Shown: piece by piece, positions 21,966 through 35,300 of the stretch
Layout: each line of letters begins with the position of its first letter
Position numbering within the stretch: the first letter of the stretch is position 1
NCBI GenBank assembly: GCA_958295665.1
Contig: OY282558.1
Coordinates: 142,022,577-142,086,576 of the forward strand
Reading direction: 5' to 3'
DNA from: Tipula vernalis
Taxonomy: Eukaryota; Arthropoda; Insecta; Diptera; Tipulidae
DNA length: 64,000 nt
The notes under the pieces: model-generated
The model's database searches: none
Seen by the model: only the letters and a program-made list of their open reading frames with translations
Told to the model about the DNA's origin: nothing
Translations under genes and position numbers: made by a program

Positions 21966-24621
21966 TTCAAAGTTCGTGGTGTATTGCTCTGGCTGCTGAT
22001 GGCATCTGTTCCGTTCCGCTCGATTTTTTCGTCCAAATTTACTCTATAATTTTGAATTAAAGACGGAAACTCCATTTCTAAGAAGATTAAAGCATATTTT
22101 ATTTATATTTCTATGACTCTGCATTAACTGCCTTTGAGATGATATCTGTTAGCACTCATTCCCATTCCAGACGCTGCAGTTTGAACAAACATCACTGATA
22201 GTCTCAACTTGCAAAGAATGATTTGCATAGTGGTTGAGGCACCTATAACAAGAGACTGACACAGGAAATTCTTTAAGCGATATAATGATGGTTTGCTCAT
22301 TAATTCATTTCAACATTACCAAAATGTTTTGTGTACGGTAAAAAGGATTTGCGTAACTCGTCAGTGGCTTTTCTACATATTTTTCAACTCACATTTTTTT
22401 TTCACCAAATGCACTCTTCCTGTCATGAACAGCCCCAAAAAATCCCAAAGTGTTCATTTGCGATGTAAGGAGAATAGTGGCTTTCCTCCGCGACTTGATC
22501 TTTGTACTGTAAACTTTTGTTAAATTTAATGAATTGTTCCTCGTGTTTTGGTCCCGTTGTGTATTAGCAAAATTCTAGGAGGGAAACGGCCAACTAAAGT
22601 GGATTTTTACGACATAGCCCTATACTTTGCTATTGTAGCAAGAGACAAATATTAATAATGCAATAAATGTTGCCATAATGAAGAAATTTGAAAGATTCCA
22701 TTTGGTATTTTGATTTAAAAATACGTTCCTCATTGAATCAACGGGAACGTCTCATTATACTTTGAAGATAGTTGGATATATAGGCCAAACAAACTAATGC
22801 AATTTTAATATCTCTACCATTAATCAGATGTAAAATGGTCACATTATCGGAAAAATATTGACGGTGTGAATTCGGTTTCGTCGACCGAACTTAGTACGAT
22901 AATTACAACAACATTTTAGAGTAAAGTAAGTTCCTGCTTATTTCCTCCCCATCTATTTTTAAATGGAGTGGGTCGTATCACGCGTAACACTGTCCTGTCG
23001 TAAAGAAGTCATTTGAATTTTTCTAGTATCAGAGAATGCCAATAAATATTCATCCAAATGTAAATTTATTACACCAACATCGTGAATGGTCGAACTGCAG
23101 ATGCATAGGTAAACCAACACATTGTTTTCAGCTGGAGACGATAACGAATTCGACGAGAGTGGAAAATTAATCAAACCAATCAATGATTTAACGGATAAAG
23201 GCGGATGAATTTTGCATCTTTAAAATTATTTAAATCCCAAAGTTACAATTAGTTGATAGCTTTTATAACTTTAACCGCTTTACTTAATATTTTCAGTGAA
23301 CTCTGTCTAATATTTATAAATGGAGCTTTTCAATTTGGTTCGGTACTATTTGAACAAAAAAGTAATTTTTGAATTATTTCTTCAAATCGAAAGTTCGCCA
23401 AGCTTAAAAAGTTTATCAATCGTGCAATGCAATTCATTGTAAATGAAACTTTCACAATGAGTTTAAATTCAAATTTGTAAAACAAAGAAATTTCCTAATG
23501 AAAGCTCTCCAGAAAGAATTTATAATGGGAGCTTTTTTTTTATATAATTTATGGTATAGTATCAAAATGTCCATAGGGACGAAATAAAAATTAAATAAAA
23601 AATCTCATTGGACAAGAAGTTTTCATTTCTGCTTTAAAATAACATTTTTCTCGTTCGCGCGTTCCAATTCAGTGAAAATACCATTGTCTACGACAGCGAC
23701 GAATTTAACCAAAAGGGTAAAATAACCAAGAGGAAAATGTTTTGATACATAAAAGGCAAAGCAGCTATAAAATAGCAAACCGATGATAACATAAAAAAAT
23801 AAAAAAAAAAACGGTTTCATTATCATATAGCCGTGACGCAAGGTATAAAAAGACATACAAACACATATACATGCACATAAATATTTATAAATACAGAGCA
23901 AAAAATAGCTGGAAAAGTGAAAATTTATTTTAGCTTCGAAATAATATTTACGTTTTTCATGAAAGAGACGTACAAGGGAAAATATGAGGGACCGACATCA
24001 CCCGCACCACGGAACATATATACTCGGTATACGAGATACGCTGTCATATTTGTTGTTCGTTCGTTCGTTCAGCGAATTCAATTATTAATTGAGGATGTAA
24101 TTAATTTTTGTATACACTCATTGTTTATAACAGTATTTCACATTATATATTGATGTTTGCATATATGTATTTACAATATCGCAACATTGTATATACCGTA
24201 CATATACCGTACTAACGAGCGAAAATTTGAAGTCGTTATCAATTTTATTAATCTTGTTTTATAAAAAGCTGATTGAAATAAAAAAAAATTTGTAATTTGA
24301 ATACAATACAAAATAATCTATGGAATATCTAAAATTTTATTTTTTGTAAGGTACGCATAGCACACAGAAGGTATTGAAAATTGGAAAATTGCGATTTGTT
24401 TTTTTTTTTTTTTTAAATAAATTTTTCCGAAATCTAATCTCTTTATATGTATGTACGATGATGATAATGATGTTGTCGGAATATATAATTGAAATTGCAA
24501 ACTTGCCTGATCTTAATCATCTGCACACGTTGAGTAATAAATTAATATTTTCTCTAAAAGATTCGTAAACAGAAAATTTGTACTTTAGGTTTGTTTAAGG
24601 TATATAAAGGTAAAATGTAAA

Positions 24622-24644
24622 GGGTGGGGGAGGACGGGGGATGG
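24622..24644 (+). other. G-rich patch in AT-rich surroundings
   Basis: The tract has three G runs of 3, 5 and 5 plus two GG pairs within 23 bases. It might support a two-layer G-quadruplex. A similar patch lies at 58661-58680. Confidence 0.4.
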
Positions 24645-25338
24645 TACAACCAAAATATACAAGATTCGCGGAAAATGATAAATATTTTATTCATGTGATT
24701 ATGACTTTGCCTTCGACCTGAATTCTGGGTTTTGTATACGTTTTAATTATTTTACGTTTTGAAAATTAATTTAGCTTTAAGAGCAATGTCAAGAGGCTTA
24801 AAACCTTACTGATTATGTATATTTGAAAGATTTTTTACCTAATTTTTTAACTAAAGACAAATATTGGGATACATTTTCCTAGAAACTTTGGTTTAAAAAA
24901 AAATTGCCACAATCAACCTCACATGATGACCTGAAAATTAATAAATGGTTTCAAAAATGGAGAGAACTCCTGTTGTAGCAGTGGATGCCAACTGAACAAT
25001 TGCACAATCTTGAATCGATTTCCGGTTCTGCTTATTCGCATATGAAATAAATCGGTGTGAAGTATATCACTACACAAATTGAAAAAACAAATGTGGCCTC
25101 TAGATTAACTGTTATTTATTCTGAAAAAAGTTTTCCACAAAAAGTGTTTTGCATACTCAAATCAACGACAAAATATAAGTGTACTTAATAAGTGAAGTTT
25201 ACTTCCTTTGATTCATTTTTTAAAACAGTTCTTAATCTGGGATTGGCGCTATAAACAAGATTGTAAGTCAGGTGGTTCAATATTCCAGAGAATTAGTAAT
25301 TAAATTGTGTATCTACTAAAATAGGCGATGCAAACAGG

Positions 25339-25424
25339 GGGAACTATAGCATCAATAACTACTTTCGGACCGACTTGAAAGCAGGGACTATAGCATTAAT
25401 AACTACTTTCGGACCGACTTGAAA
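25339..25424 (+). repeat. Short tandem duplication of about 41 bp
   Basis: Bases 25339-25380 and 25384-25424 are near-identical copies, both running from GGGA(A)CTATAGCAT to ACTTTCGGACCGACTTGAAA, separated by three bases. Two differences (a one-base indel and C/T) show that it is recent compared with the neighbouring arrays. Confidence 0.9.
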
Positions 25425-26208
25425 TATTTATCAGATATAGTGGATGTCATTGTAAGCTGATTTGAGAAGAACTAATATCTGTCAATTGAACGGTTCTTCA
25501 ACCAAAATGGTAACAAACGGCTTGCGGGCTTCCATTACCGAATTGAGGCTTCAATTTGTGAGCTTGATACAGAAGAATTAATTTTAAAGGTTGAAAAGCA
25601 AACCAAAATGATACAAGTTCAATTGAATTCCCGATGTTTTAATTCCTGGGTTTGGCCAGAAAACCGTTAAGAAGCTGTTACAAAAGCTAACATAGCGCTA
25701 ATTAAGTAAATATTTTAGCCTCACGAGAGGTAGTTTTGTACGTAGTTCTGGCAGAATGTAAAAACTACTTAGCTTTTATTGAAAAACACTGAAAAGTTTT
25801 GATTACAATTATTTAACTTTCAATTGCCTTGAATTTTTCTAATGTCTACGCTTTCTTAGACCTGTGTTTTAGGCTCCCTAGATAGTCTAGTCCCTTAGAG
25901 ATCGCTTGATTGCATAAACATTTATGCCTTAGATAACAAAGACGCTTTTCTTTGGCAAACGGAATCAGCAGAAAAAGCTTTCCCGATTTTACTGAGCAAA
26001 CAAATCTTCAGAAAGCTTTTGGTTTAAATGAAACAGTAAGCTTTGACAGATTGGTGATTAGGATTTACGAAACCTTTTAATAATTGAAAATTTGCATTTT
26101 TATTTTAAATTAAGCGTAATGCATGAAAAGCGTCAAAAGCATTAAGGGGTTGTCAAACAATAAAACATTCTAATTAATATCACAAAATACCTTTAAAAGT
26201 ATATTCGA

Positions 26209-29200
26209 ACTTTTAGCGCTTTCAGAATCTTTAGATTTTTTATACGCTGTGCTACTTTCAAGATTGTTTGAATAATATTTAAGGATTCGATCAAAATTTG
26301 AGAAAGCGTCTGAAATTCATCAAATTTCAATTGGAAACCTTTTTGAAAATTACCCGTTTATTCAAAATATCCGAAAAAAAATATTTTGAAATCTTGAAAA
26401 ATTAGTTTTTTAAATTACTGAATTTCTCAGTCAAAATAAAAAATAAATTTAAACTTTATTTCTTACAAACTTAAAATTCTTAAAATATTTTAAATAAATA
26501 CTTAAAAACCTCGACCTTCTTTATTTCCCCAATTATTGAAATTTTCAGAGTTTTTTAAAATATTAAATTAGTTAGTTTTTTCAAGACATCATCAAAATTC
26601 TTCAATTTGTTTACAAATTTTAAGAGGTTTCATTAATTTAAGCAATACAATTTTTCATTCAAAATTAGTCAAAACAATTGAAATTGGTAAGATTTGGAAG
26701 TAAATTAACCAAAATTTTAACTCAAAATTTCAAAGCTTATTTTAGACATTCCGAAAATATTAGAAATTTTGAAAATTTTGGTTGATGTTCTTAGATCATT
26801 TTAAGAAATAGAACCAAAGAATTTATAGAATTAAGAAATTGTTTCGTTTTTTGGAATAGCATAAACAAAATTGTCCAAGAAAATTTTTCAAATTTTAAAA
26901 GCCGTCCTTTATTCTACGAAAAATACGCCTATAAGCTTTAATATCTAGTTAAATTTTTTAAAATTAAAAATTAACAAATTTTGAAGGTTTGGAATTTTCA
27001 GATTTTTTTGAATTATAAAGGAACGGAATTTATTCAAATTTTTAAAAGGCTCCTAAAATTAATCAAAACAATTTAAATTGTTAAAATGTAGAAATACGTT
27101 TAAAAAATTTTAAAATTTTTAATTTCAATTTTTAATTTCTTAAAATTATTAAAATTACCAGAAATTCCGAAAATCTTAGAAATTTGAAAAATTTTGGTTC
27201 ACATTTTTAAAATATTTAAGAAATAGAATTAAGAAATTGTTTTGTTTTCTTATTTGAATCATTAAATTTTCGAAGAAATTTTACAAACTTTAACCAATTT
27301 TAAAAATTTCACTAAATTTTAAAAACTCGTAGACTCTTTAAAATTTTAAATCTTAAAATTTTTTTAATTTTATTAGCTCTGGAAAAACAGACTAAATTTA
27401 TTTAATTTTGAAAATAATCCAAAAACAGATAAAAATTAAAAGAAGTATATCATTAAAATTGTTTAAAAAATTTTACAAATTTTAGGAGTTTTCAAAAATG
27501 AAAATTTTTTAAAATTTTAAAAAATTCTTAAAATTCTTAATTTCTAACTTTTAATAATAGCGTTATTCATTATTCATAAAAATTAGCCCACTATTTATTA
27601 GCCTATTGGTTGGTTTTCAGAAATTCTTAAAAATAATTTAACTTTTGAAATTGCAGGGTTCTTGTAATTATTATGAATCTTATTATTTCGAAAGGTAAAG
27701 TAATGTATTTATTTAAAAGAAGTCTTTAATTAATAAAAATAAATTAAAATCTTAAAATTTGGGCAGAAAATTAAAAAAAAAATTTATTTAAAATTTCATA
27801 ATTTCATTAAATTCTAATTTTCTTGTATCTCTGAAAATTACTGAAATTTTTGGAACTTCTTAACATATCTGGAACATGGGTTTAAACTATTAAAACATTT
27901 CAAATTCCTAGGGTTGAGAAATTGTTTAGATTTTCATTAAAAATCTTAAGAAATTTGATAAATTTTGAAAGTCTTGCATAATTTAAATTTTTGAAATCAT
28001 TAAAATCGGTAAAATTTCTTAATTTCTTTTAAAATTTATAAATATATTTCTAGACTGTTTGAAATTTTTGAAATAAGACATTAATTAATTTAGAATCTTT
28101 AACATTCTCAAATTCCTTTGAACTTTGTAATTGGTAGAAAGAAGATAATTTATTGAAATTTTTTTAATCAATCAAAACATTTAAAAATAAAATTAAAATT
28201 TCTTTTTAATTTAACTCAAATTTACTTAACATCTCCTGAATTGTCTATTTTTTCTTGAAGTTAATTGAATTTCTAAAACTTCCTGAAATATTCAAAATTT
28301 GAAAAATTCTGAGTCAAATTTTAAAAACATTAATAATTCTTGGAAATAAAAAAATTCGGACTTTTTTGAAATGCAAATTCTTGGAAATAAGCTTTTTAAT
28401 ATTCTTCTAAATTTCCTTAATATGGTAGGTTTCGAGAAATGTTTGTAAATAATTTAATCCAAATATTTCAATTATTAATCGAAACCTATTCAAGTGGTTA
28501 AATCAGTTAAAAAAAATTAACTAACTTTTAGCGCTCTTCAGAATCTAACAGTCCTTAGAACTTTTATACCCTGTGCTATTTTCTGGATCGTTTGAATAAT
28601 ATTTAGAGAACATATCGATTCTAATAAAATTTCAGAAAGTGATCCAAATTCAATCATTTTTTTCTGCTAAACTGAAATGATTGAATTTCTCCATTTAAAA
28701 AAACAAGTTTAAATTCTCAAAAGAACTCTCGAAACACTTGAAATGTTTAGAATTTCAGTTTTAATTTACTTAGCATCCTAAACTTCTAAAATATTTAACA
28801 CTTAAAAAATGTTATTTCCAATTTTTAACATGTTAAATTCCTAGAATAAGAATTTGCTTGAAATTTGTTTACAAATTTTAAGATGTTTCATTAATAAAAA
28901 TTTTGAAGTTTTTTATTAAAATCAGTCAAAACAATTTAAGTTATTAAAACGTTGAATTAAATTAAAATAATTTTAATTTGGAAATTTCAAAATCTATTTA
29001 AATTCTAATTTAGGTTAGAAATTTGAAAAGTATTTGGATGACATTTTTAAAATATTTTAGAAATATAATCACAGAATTCATAGAATTAAGAAATTATTTT
29101 TCTAGGTAGATATCAAAATTATCGGTAAAATAAGCCCAACAATTTTAATATTCTTCCCAAATTCTTTAAACTCGTAGGCTTTGAAAAAATTTTTGAAATT

Positions 29201-30450
29201 AAAAATTAATTTATTTTATAGCTTTGGAATTTTCAAATTTCTTTGAACCTAACATTTCTTAGGGGAACTATATTTATTCCAATTTCTTAAAGCTTTAATT
29301 AAATTAATTTCCTAACAAGTTTTATAAATTTCAGATGCCTTCCAAAATATAAATTTTTCGAATTTTTAAAATCATTAAAATTCTTAATTGATCATATTAC
29401 TTGAGGAAATAGTATACCCTAATTATTGAAAACCTAGAAATCAAAAATTGGCCCACAATTTTAAGAATTCTTCTAAATTGGTTTGTTTTTAGAAATCTTA
29501 AAATTAATTTAACTTTATTATTCCGAAAATGAAGAAAAATTATACGGTTCTGTATATAATTAATCAAAATAAATTAAATTCTTAATATTTAGAAGCATAA
29601 TTTAGAAAAATAATAATCTATAATTTCAACATTTCATTAAATTCTTAGTTTCTTGGTATGCTCTAAAACTGTATCTTTAATTTCTTTAAATTACGGAAAT
29701 TTATAGAGCTCCTTAATATATTTGGAATTTGAAAAATATTAGTTCAAACTATTAAAACATATAAAATACTAAGGATTTAAAAATTGTTGAAGCAATTTGA
29801 AAAATGCTTGAAAACATTAACAATCAAAACTTTTAAATTTTAAAAATTCAAATTTTTTTAACATCTTTTAAATTCTTTATTTTTAATTTCCTGAAGTTTC
29901 TTTTGTTTCTAGGAATTCATAAAACATTAGAAATTTAAGAAATTTTTGTTTAAATTTTTAAAACATGTGTTATTCTTAGAATTGCGAAATTGTTTCGTTT
30001 TTTGAAATACAAATTCTAGGATTTTTTAGAATTGTTTAAATTTTTAAGATTGCTTGAATTTTGGAAATTCCATAATCTCTGGAAAATTTTAAAATCAAAA
30101 ATAAGCCAAACATTTTTAATATTCGTCTCAATTTTTTTTTTTAATAGTAGAAGAGAATTTTAATTAGTCAAAGCAATTTTAAATCATAAAATTAGAAATA
30201 AAATTAAAAATTATTTCAAATTTTAAACTGGTAAACTGTTTTAAAATCTCGAAATTATTTTTCAACTTTAAAATTCTCAAATTTTTTAGATTTATCAAAT
30301 TTCTGTAATTTTCTGAAAATTGAAAATTCTGAAATACCATAGATTTACATTTTTTAAACCCTCCAAAATTTCTTGAATTTCTTCAACCAAATTTAACTTT
30401 TCAAAGATAGGCACTTTAAAATTCTGAAAGGAAACTAAATTTATAAACAT
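26209..30450. repeat. Ancient diverged tandem duplication, ~2.3-kb unit, extreme AT-rich
   Basis: Collinear anchors recur in the same order. A block containing ACTTTTAGCGCT, CTGTGCTA and TTTGAATAATATTTA is at 26209-26281 and 28524-28604. A 32-base block is at 26606-26637 and 28864-28895 with one difference. The block AGAATT[TC]ATAGAATTAAGAAATT is at about 26818 and 29072. A block around ATTTCATTAAATTCT is at 27801 and 29631. Offsets fall from about 2315 to 1830, explained by an extra internal ~395-bp duplication in the first copy (26660-26850 resembles 27057-27250). There are no open frames of note. Confidence 0.75.
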
Positions 30451-33400
30451 TTTAAAAATTTGTAAATTTTAGAAATTTCCTTAACAATACCATTTTCAAG
30501 ACTGATTGACCGTTATAGGCAATAAAAAACAAAATTATTTTCAAATTTTTTTGGTAATACCGATCCTGAAAGGATTACCGTCTCAACCTTCGACATAAAA
30601 TTCCAAGACACTATATTTCGAAATTATAATTGAATCATGGTAGTATTTGGAAGTGCTAAAAAAAAGTTAAATCGAGATTTATGGTTATTAAAATTTTATT
30701 GTTTGCGCCCAAATGAATGCTGTTTCAAGGCCTGAAATAGTAAGAATTGTTTAATTGCAACCAAACAAAACTTGAAATTTTATAAGAGGAATTTGGCAGA
30801 TGCAGTTGAATTGAAGGCCTAAAAGAAAAGGAAAATATTTTTGGCTTCTGCTCTGTATCTTAATTAGAAGAGGATCAATGTTGAGCATCTACTTTCTTTA
30901 GAGATTTTCCATCCACTGATGTCTTTGGTGTAGAAAATCCCGTAATTGTGCTCCGGCTGGCTCAGTTTTACAATAGCCGCAGCTGTCGATAGTCGACTGA
31001 CGCACATTTAAAACTGACAAATAAGTTTCAAGTTGTTTGTGCGTGCAGCCCGGCTACATGTTCCCCATATCTTTGGTAACTAAAGTTAAAATAAATTTTG
31101 GTTTTTGAAAAGTGAAACGAGTTTTCGAGATAATGGTAGGTTGAGCTCCTCTATAATAGTTTAGAACAATGATTTTTGATATTATTTGATTTGTTTTGAT
31201 TTTCAAATGTTATATTGAATTTCCGAGGATTTTGAGATTTTTCGAATTTTTCTCGTAACACGTTGTTCGAAATTCCGAGAAATATTTGAAGATGACTAAA
31301 GATTATTCGAGATTTTTAAAATTAATTGTTCTCGAAATTATTGAATTGTTATGATTATTCATCAATATTTGGATTATTTCGGAGTATCTATATTAGAAGT
31401 TATTCTTATTTCGGAGTCCATCGGGTCGATCGGGGAGAATTTTGTCGAGTTTCATCGCATTGAGGATATCGCATTGAGATTATTCAAGAAACATATTGAT
31501 CAGATTTTCTAAATTCTAAGATTTTTAACCTTGAAAACAATGTTTATAGTTTACATAACGTTGAATTTCTTAGTTTCACAAATTAGCGATTCACAAATTA
31601 CACTTACAAATTTGGAATGTGTTCGATGCTATTTTTTGTTCTCACCTAAATTATGAAGTTTTTGTTAATTAATTTATTAGTACACCTACATGCTTATGGC
31701 GGTAATAAAATTTCACTAAACTGTTTTTTTAAGGCTGACAACCTCAAATGGGAAGGAGGATAAATTCAATAAAAACAAATTTACGATATTGCCTGTATTG
31801 TCGACGTGATTATTTTAATTCCCAAGTACACTATTTATACGCCTGGAGGTCAAGAAACACCGCCTTGTAGATTACGTGGTGTAACATTTAACAGCTAATA
31901 TATTTCTCCTCTGAGACTTCCTTCATTTCGCCAAACCTTAAAAATAATTTTGAATGTTATGAGCTTTTAACTTCTTTTTCTTTACTATTGCCGTTAGCAT
32001 CACATTTTTATTTTGATTTGGTGGAAAAATAATTCCGATAAAACTAAGCTTTTTAGGAAGCTTTAAGCTTTTCAAGTTTAATTTTTCTTGTAAAATAATT
32101 TACGGAAAATGGTCTGGTTTTCCACAATATATCTGACTATTCACTTTATATTCCCAGGGCAATATATTAACGTGGCTGTCAAACAATTTCTTAGACCCTC
32201 ATAAAATTCGATTTTGATTTTAGGGCTCATACAAGAGTATATGAGCCCTAAAATTTTAGGGCTCATATACTCTTGTTAATTATTATTAACTCTGTAAACC
32301 TTCGGTTAATTCATTCAGCCAGATTACTGTTACGCATATACATCTAAGTTTTTTGTTTAAGTTCGTGATTTACTTGAATCAAAAATGAAATTTTTGACCT
32401 TCTTGGCAATCTCAAAAAGGTTCCTTTAAAGATTGAAGGCATCCCATAATATTATTTTTAAAAATTTAGACTTTCACATTAAATGTTTGTGGTTTTAAAA
32501 ATATTGGGAGTTTATTAAAAATTCAAATCGAACTTGAGATAGGTAAAAGTGTTAAAATTCTCTTAAACTTCTAAAAAAAACCAAATTATCTCTTTTGTCT
32601 TACAAGAAACATTCAAAATATTTTAAATTCTTAAAGAATAAATTTTAAATTTTAAAATTTTCTTAAAATCCGAATTTTATTGGTGCTCCCCAAAATTTTT
32701 AATTTTTTTTTGAATTTATTGAAACTTTCAGGAATTTAAAAAAAATTTAAAATTCATCAAATTTAGAAGGTTGACACTTTTAAAGATTCAAAAGTGTCAG
32801 AATTCGATAGTTATTGAAATTTTTAAAATTTATTAAAATCTTATGACAAACATTTAATTTTCTTTAATTTTAATATTCTTTTGAAATTCCGAAAACCTAA
32901 TAATGTAAAACTCTTATTGTTCTTCTAAGTCCTTGCATTCCTGAAAATGCTGAAGTACTTAAATCTGTGAAACCCTTGAAATTCCTAAAAATCTTTAAAA
33001 ATTATAATTGTGAATTTAAAACGTTGGAAATTTTCAACAAGTAAATAAAAGATTGCTTAGCAAACAAATCAGGTTAGGTATTGTGGAAGCAAACCATTTT
33101 CTAGATACTGTTTCACATACCAGATAACCAGAAACAAACCAGCGATGTTTTTCTATGTCGTTTAGTTTCTGTTTGAAGATTCGTAGGTTTTCTACTAAGC
33201 GCAAATTGGAGGGAATTCAAAGATAACCAAATATTACATTTTGATGTACAAAAGAATTCCCAACCTTTGGAAACCAGAAGCCCTTAACGATGGAAGAATA
33301 TTTGGAAATAACACCTAATTGGTAAAAAACCGCCGTTAAGGAAAATAAGTTCGAAATCACTTGAAACGAAACTGTGAAAAGCTTGTAATTTGAAACCTTA

Positions 33401-33940
33401 ATTTAAGAGAATCTGCAATCAATAATTATAGAATAATTTGCTAACACAAACCATTATCAACAAGCAAAGTGGTGTTCTTTGCTTGTGAATAACGTTTTTA
33501 AATTACATTGTCCACTAAGCCTTAACTCTGCGTCTCTTTATATAGAATAGATATAGATTATAGAGCTTAGTACCATTTGATCAGTTCTCATATTTTTTAA
33601 AATATTCGATTACTTCATGAACTTTTTAGTTTTCAGAGTCTTAAGCGTTTTTAACAAACCGTTGAATCACGATTTTAATGCTTTGAAAAAAATCATTTTC
33701 ATTTTTTACGAGAAGTTTTTTCAGAGCTTTTCAAATTTAGCTTATATACAATAATGCTCCGCATTTCCTGGCTTTAGTTCTTTAGATCTGACCGACAATG
33801 GGCACAAATGAAAAAAGGCTCTTCAAATAAGTAAATACCTGGAACGTCAAAAGATTTTTTAAATGCCCCAATACTGTCTTTATTTTCTTTATGTACAATT
33901 CCTTGTGTTACTCCAAAAATATCTCATTAAGGTACAACGC
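30451..33940. other. AT-rich DNA without genes; contains one perfect palindrome
   Basis: The section 30500-32000 is less extreme in base composition than its neighbours but shows no domain or RNA gene. From 32400 the text returns to AAATTTT-dominated sequence. The only discrete feature found is the palindrome at 32231-32276. Confidence 0.5.
32217..32276. repeat. Perfect 46-bp palindrome with a third partial arm
   Basis: Bases 32231-32253 and 32254-32276 are perfect reverse complements with no spacer (arm core AGAGTATATGAGCCCT). The 14 bases at 32217-32230 repeat the start of the second arm (TTTTAGGGCTCATA). The structure could extrude as a cruciform. Confidence 0.95.
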
Positions 33941-35300
33941 ACCAACCAGATTAGTTTAAAGAAAATAAAACACCTTGGTCTCATATTGCTCACCACCAAA
34001 ATTATTTCACCACTTCTTTAAAGAATACAAACCGCAATCTAATTGCTCATCTATGCCAGCTAAAATAAAACTGTCTGTGAAATGCCAGAAAACAAATCTT
34101 AATCCAAAATCATCTTTGAAATCTTTCATGTTTTTCTCTCAAATTCAACGTGTTTTTTACGGTCCATCAATCTATAATTTCTCTTATTTCTACTTTAAGC
34201 TCAAAGCTATTTTACAACAGTAAAAAAAGCAAATTATGTTTTTTTTTTTAGTTTTAATTACTTAACGATTTTTCAGAAAAATAAATTTTCTTTCAAATAT
34301 CCTAAAGGGATTTCAATTTTTGACTGAGAACAACAATGAATATTTTCACAATATTTTAATGAGCTTTAACAAATTGAGCCTGTTGAAAATTATTCAGTGG
34401 CCTAAAGTTTTTCGGTTGGTATAACTGAAACAAAATGATTGTGTTTCGAAAGCAAAGACTAAATGATTTTAAAAGTTTTTAAGCAAAATATATGCGATAG
34501 ATCCTAAAACATTTAAAAAAAGCTTTACTGCCTACGCGAAATCGTTTCGGTAAGCAGAGTACATACTAAACAACTGTCCGCTCAACGTATAGTTATTTTT
34601 TAATTTATAAGCTTTTGGCTTTCACTATTTTAAATTAAGCTTTTAAAATATTCCAAATTTCCTGAAATGAGCTTTTAAAATACTGTCAATGTACACAAAT
34701 TTGTTAACTCGATAAAAAGTTGGTTATTGTTTTAAAAGCTCTAAAACTGGTACAATTTTAAAATACACAAATATATTTCAAATCGTTGGCTACTGTGAAA
34801 ACCATTATCGATGGGGTTTTATAGAGGAAAACATTCCATATTAAAATCTTATTAACATATGAGCTTTCCATTGTTACCAAATTTTTAAAAAATTAACTAT
34901 TACTCAAATTAAGTGAGTTTAATTTTTTATTTTTACTAAAAGCTTGGAAAAGATTTTTTTGTTGCTAATTTTGTAACCAAATATCCAAAATCTTCTGTTT
35001 TATTGATTTTTGATTTTATGCTTAAAGCTATTTTCCACAAAGATTTTTTTTTATAATCTTATTTACGCAACGATTTTTCAGAAAGCTTTAATTCCCTTAA
35101 GCAATTTCTTAATGAACGTTTATAATTGATGAAATGTATTTAACTTTTTGAAAGCTTTGCACACCGATATTTGCCATAGTATTTCAGCTACTTGGTACCT
35201 AGATATACGTTAAGATCACATAAATCGTTATTGAGAATATTTAAATTTATGAGCTTTACATGTAGTTTGGCTTTTAGACAATGTTTTTTTTTATTAACCT
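33941..35300. repeat. Diverged tandem repeat, ~0.82-kb period
   Basis: The block at about 34195-34280 (AAAGCTATTTT, then a T-run, then ACGATTTTTCAGAAA) recurs at 35018-35083 in the same order. Flanking AGCTTT-rich text also matches loosely. Two copies are evident; more may be decayed beyond recognition by eye. The 82-codon frame at 33975-34223 lies across this repeat and is not treated as a gene. Confidence 0.55.

Larger units (their letters stand above)
21966..26208. other. AT-rich DNA with simple repeats, no gene recognised
   Basis: Short open frames here do not show known domains. Visible items are a CA/CATA-rich stretch near 23855-23880, TTCGTTCGTTCG at 24058, a poly-T near 24400, a G-rich patch at 24622 and a 40-bp tandem duplication at 25339. 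Near 25480-25660 the text is less AT-rich and gives a protein-like string ('RFFNQNGNKRLAGFHYRIEA'), but I cannot assign it. Confidence 0.5.
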
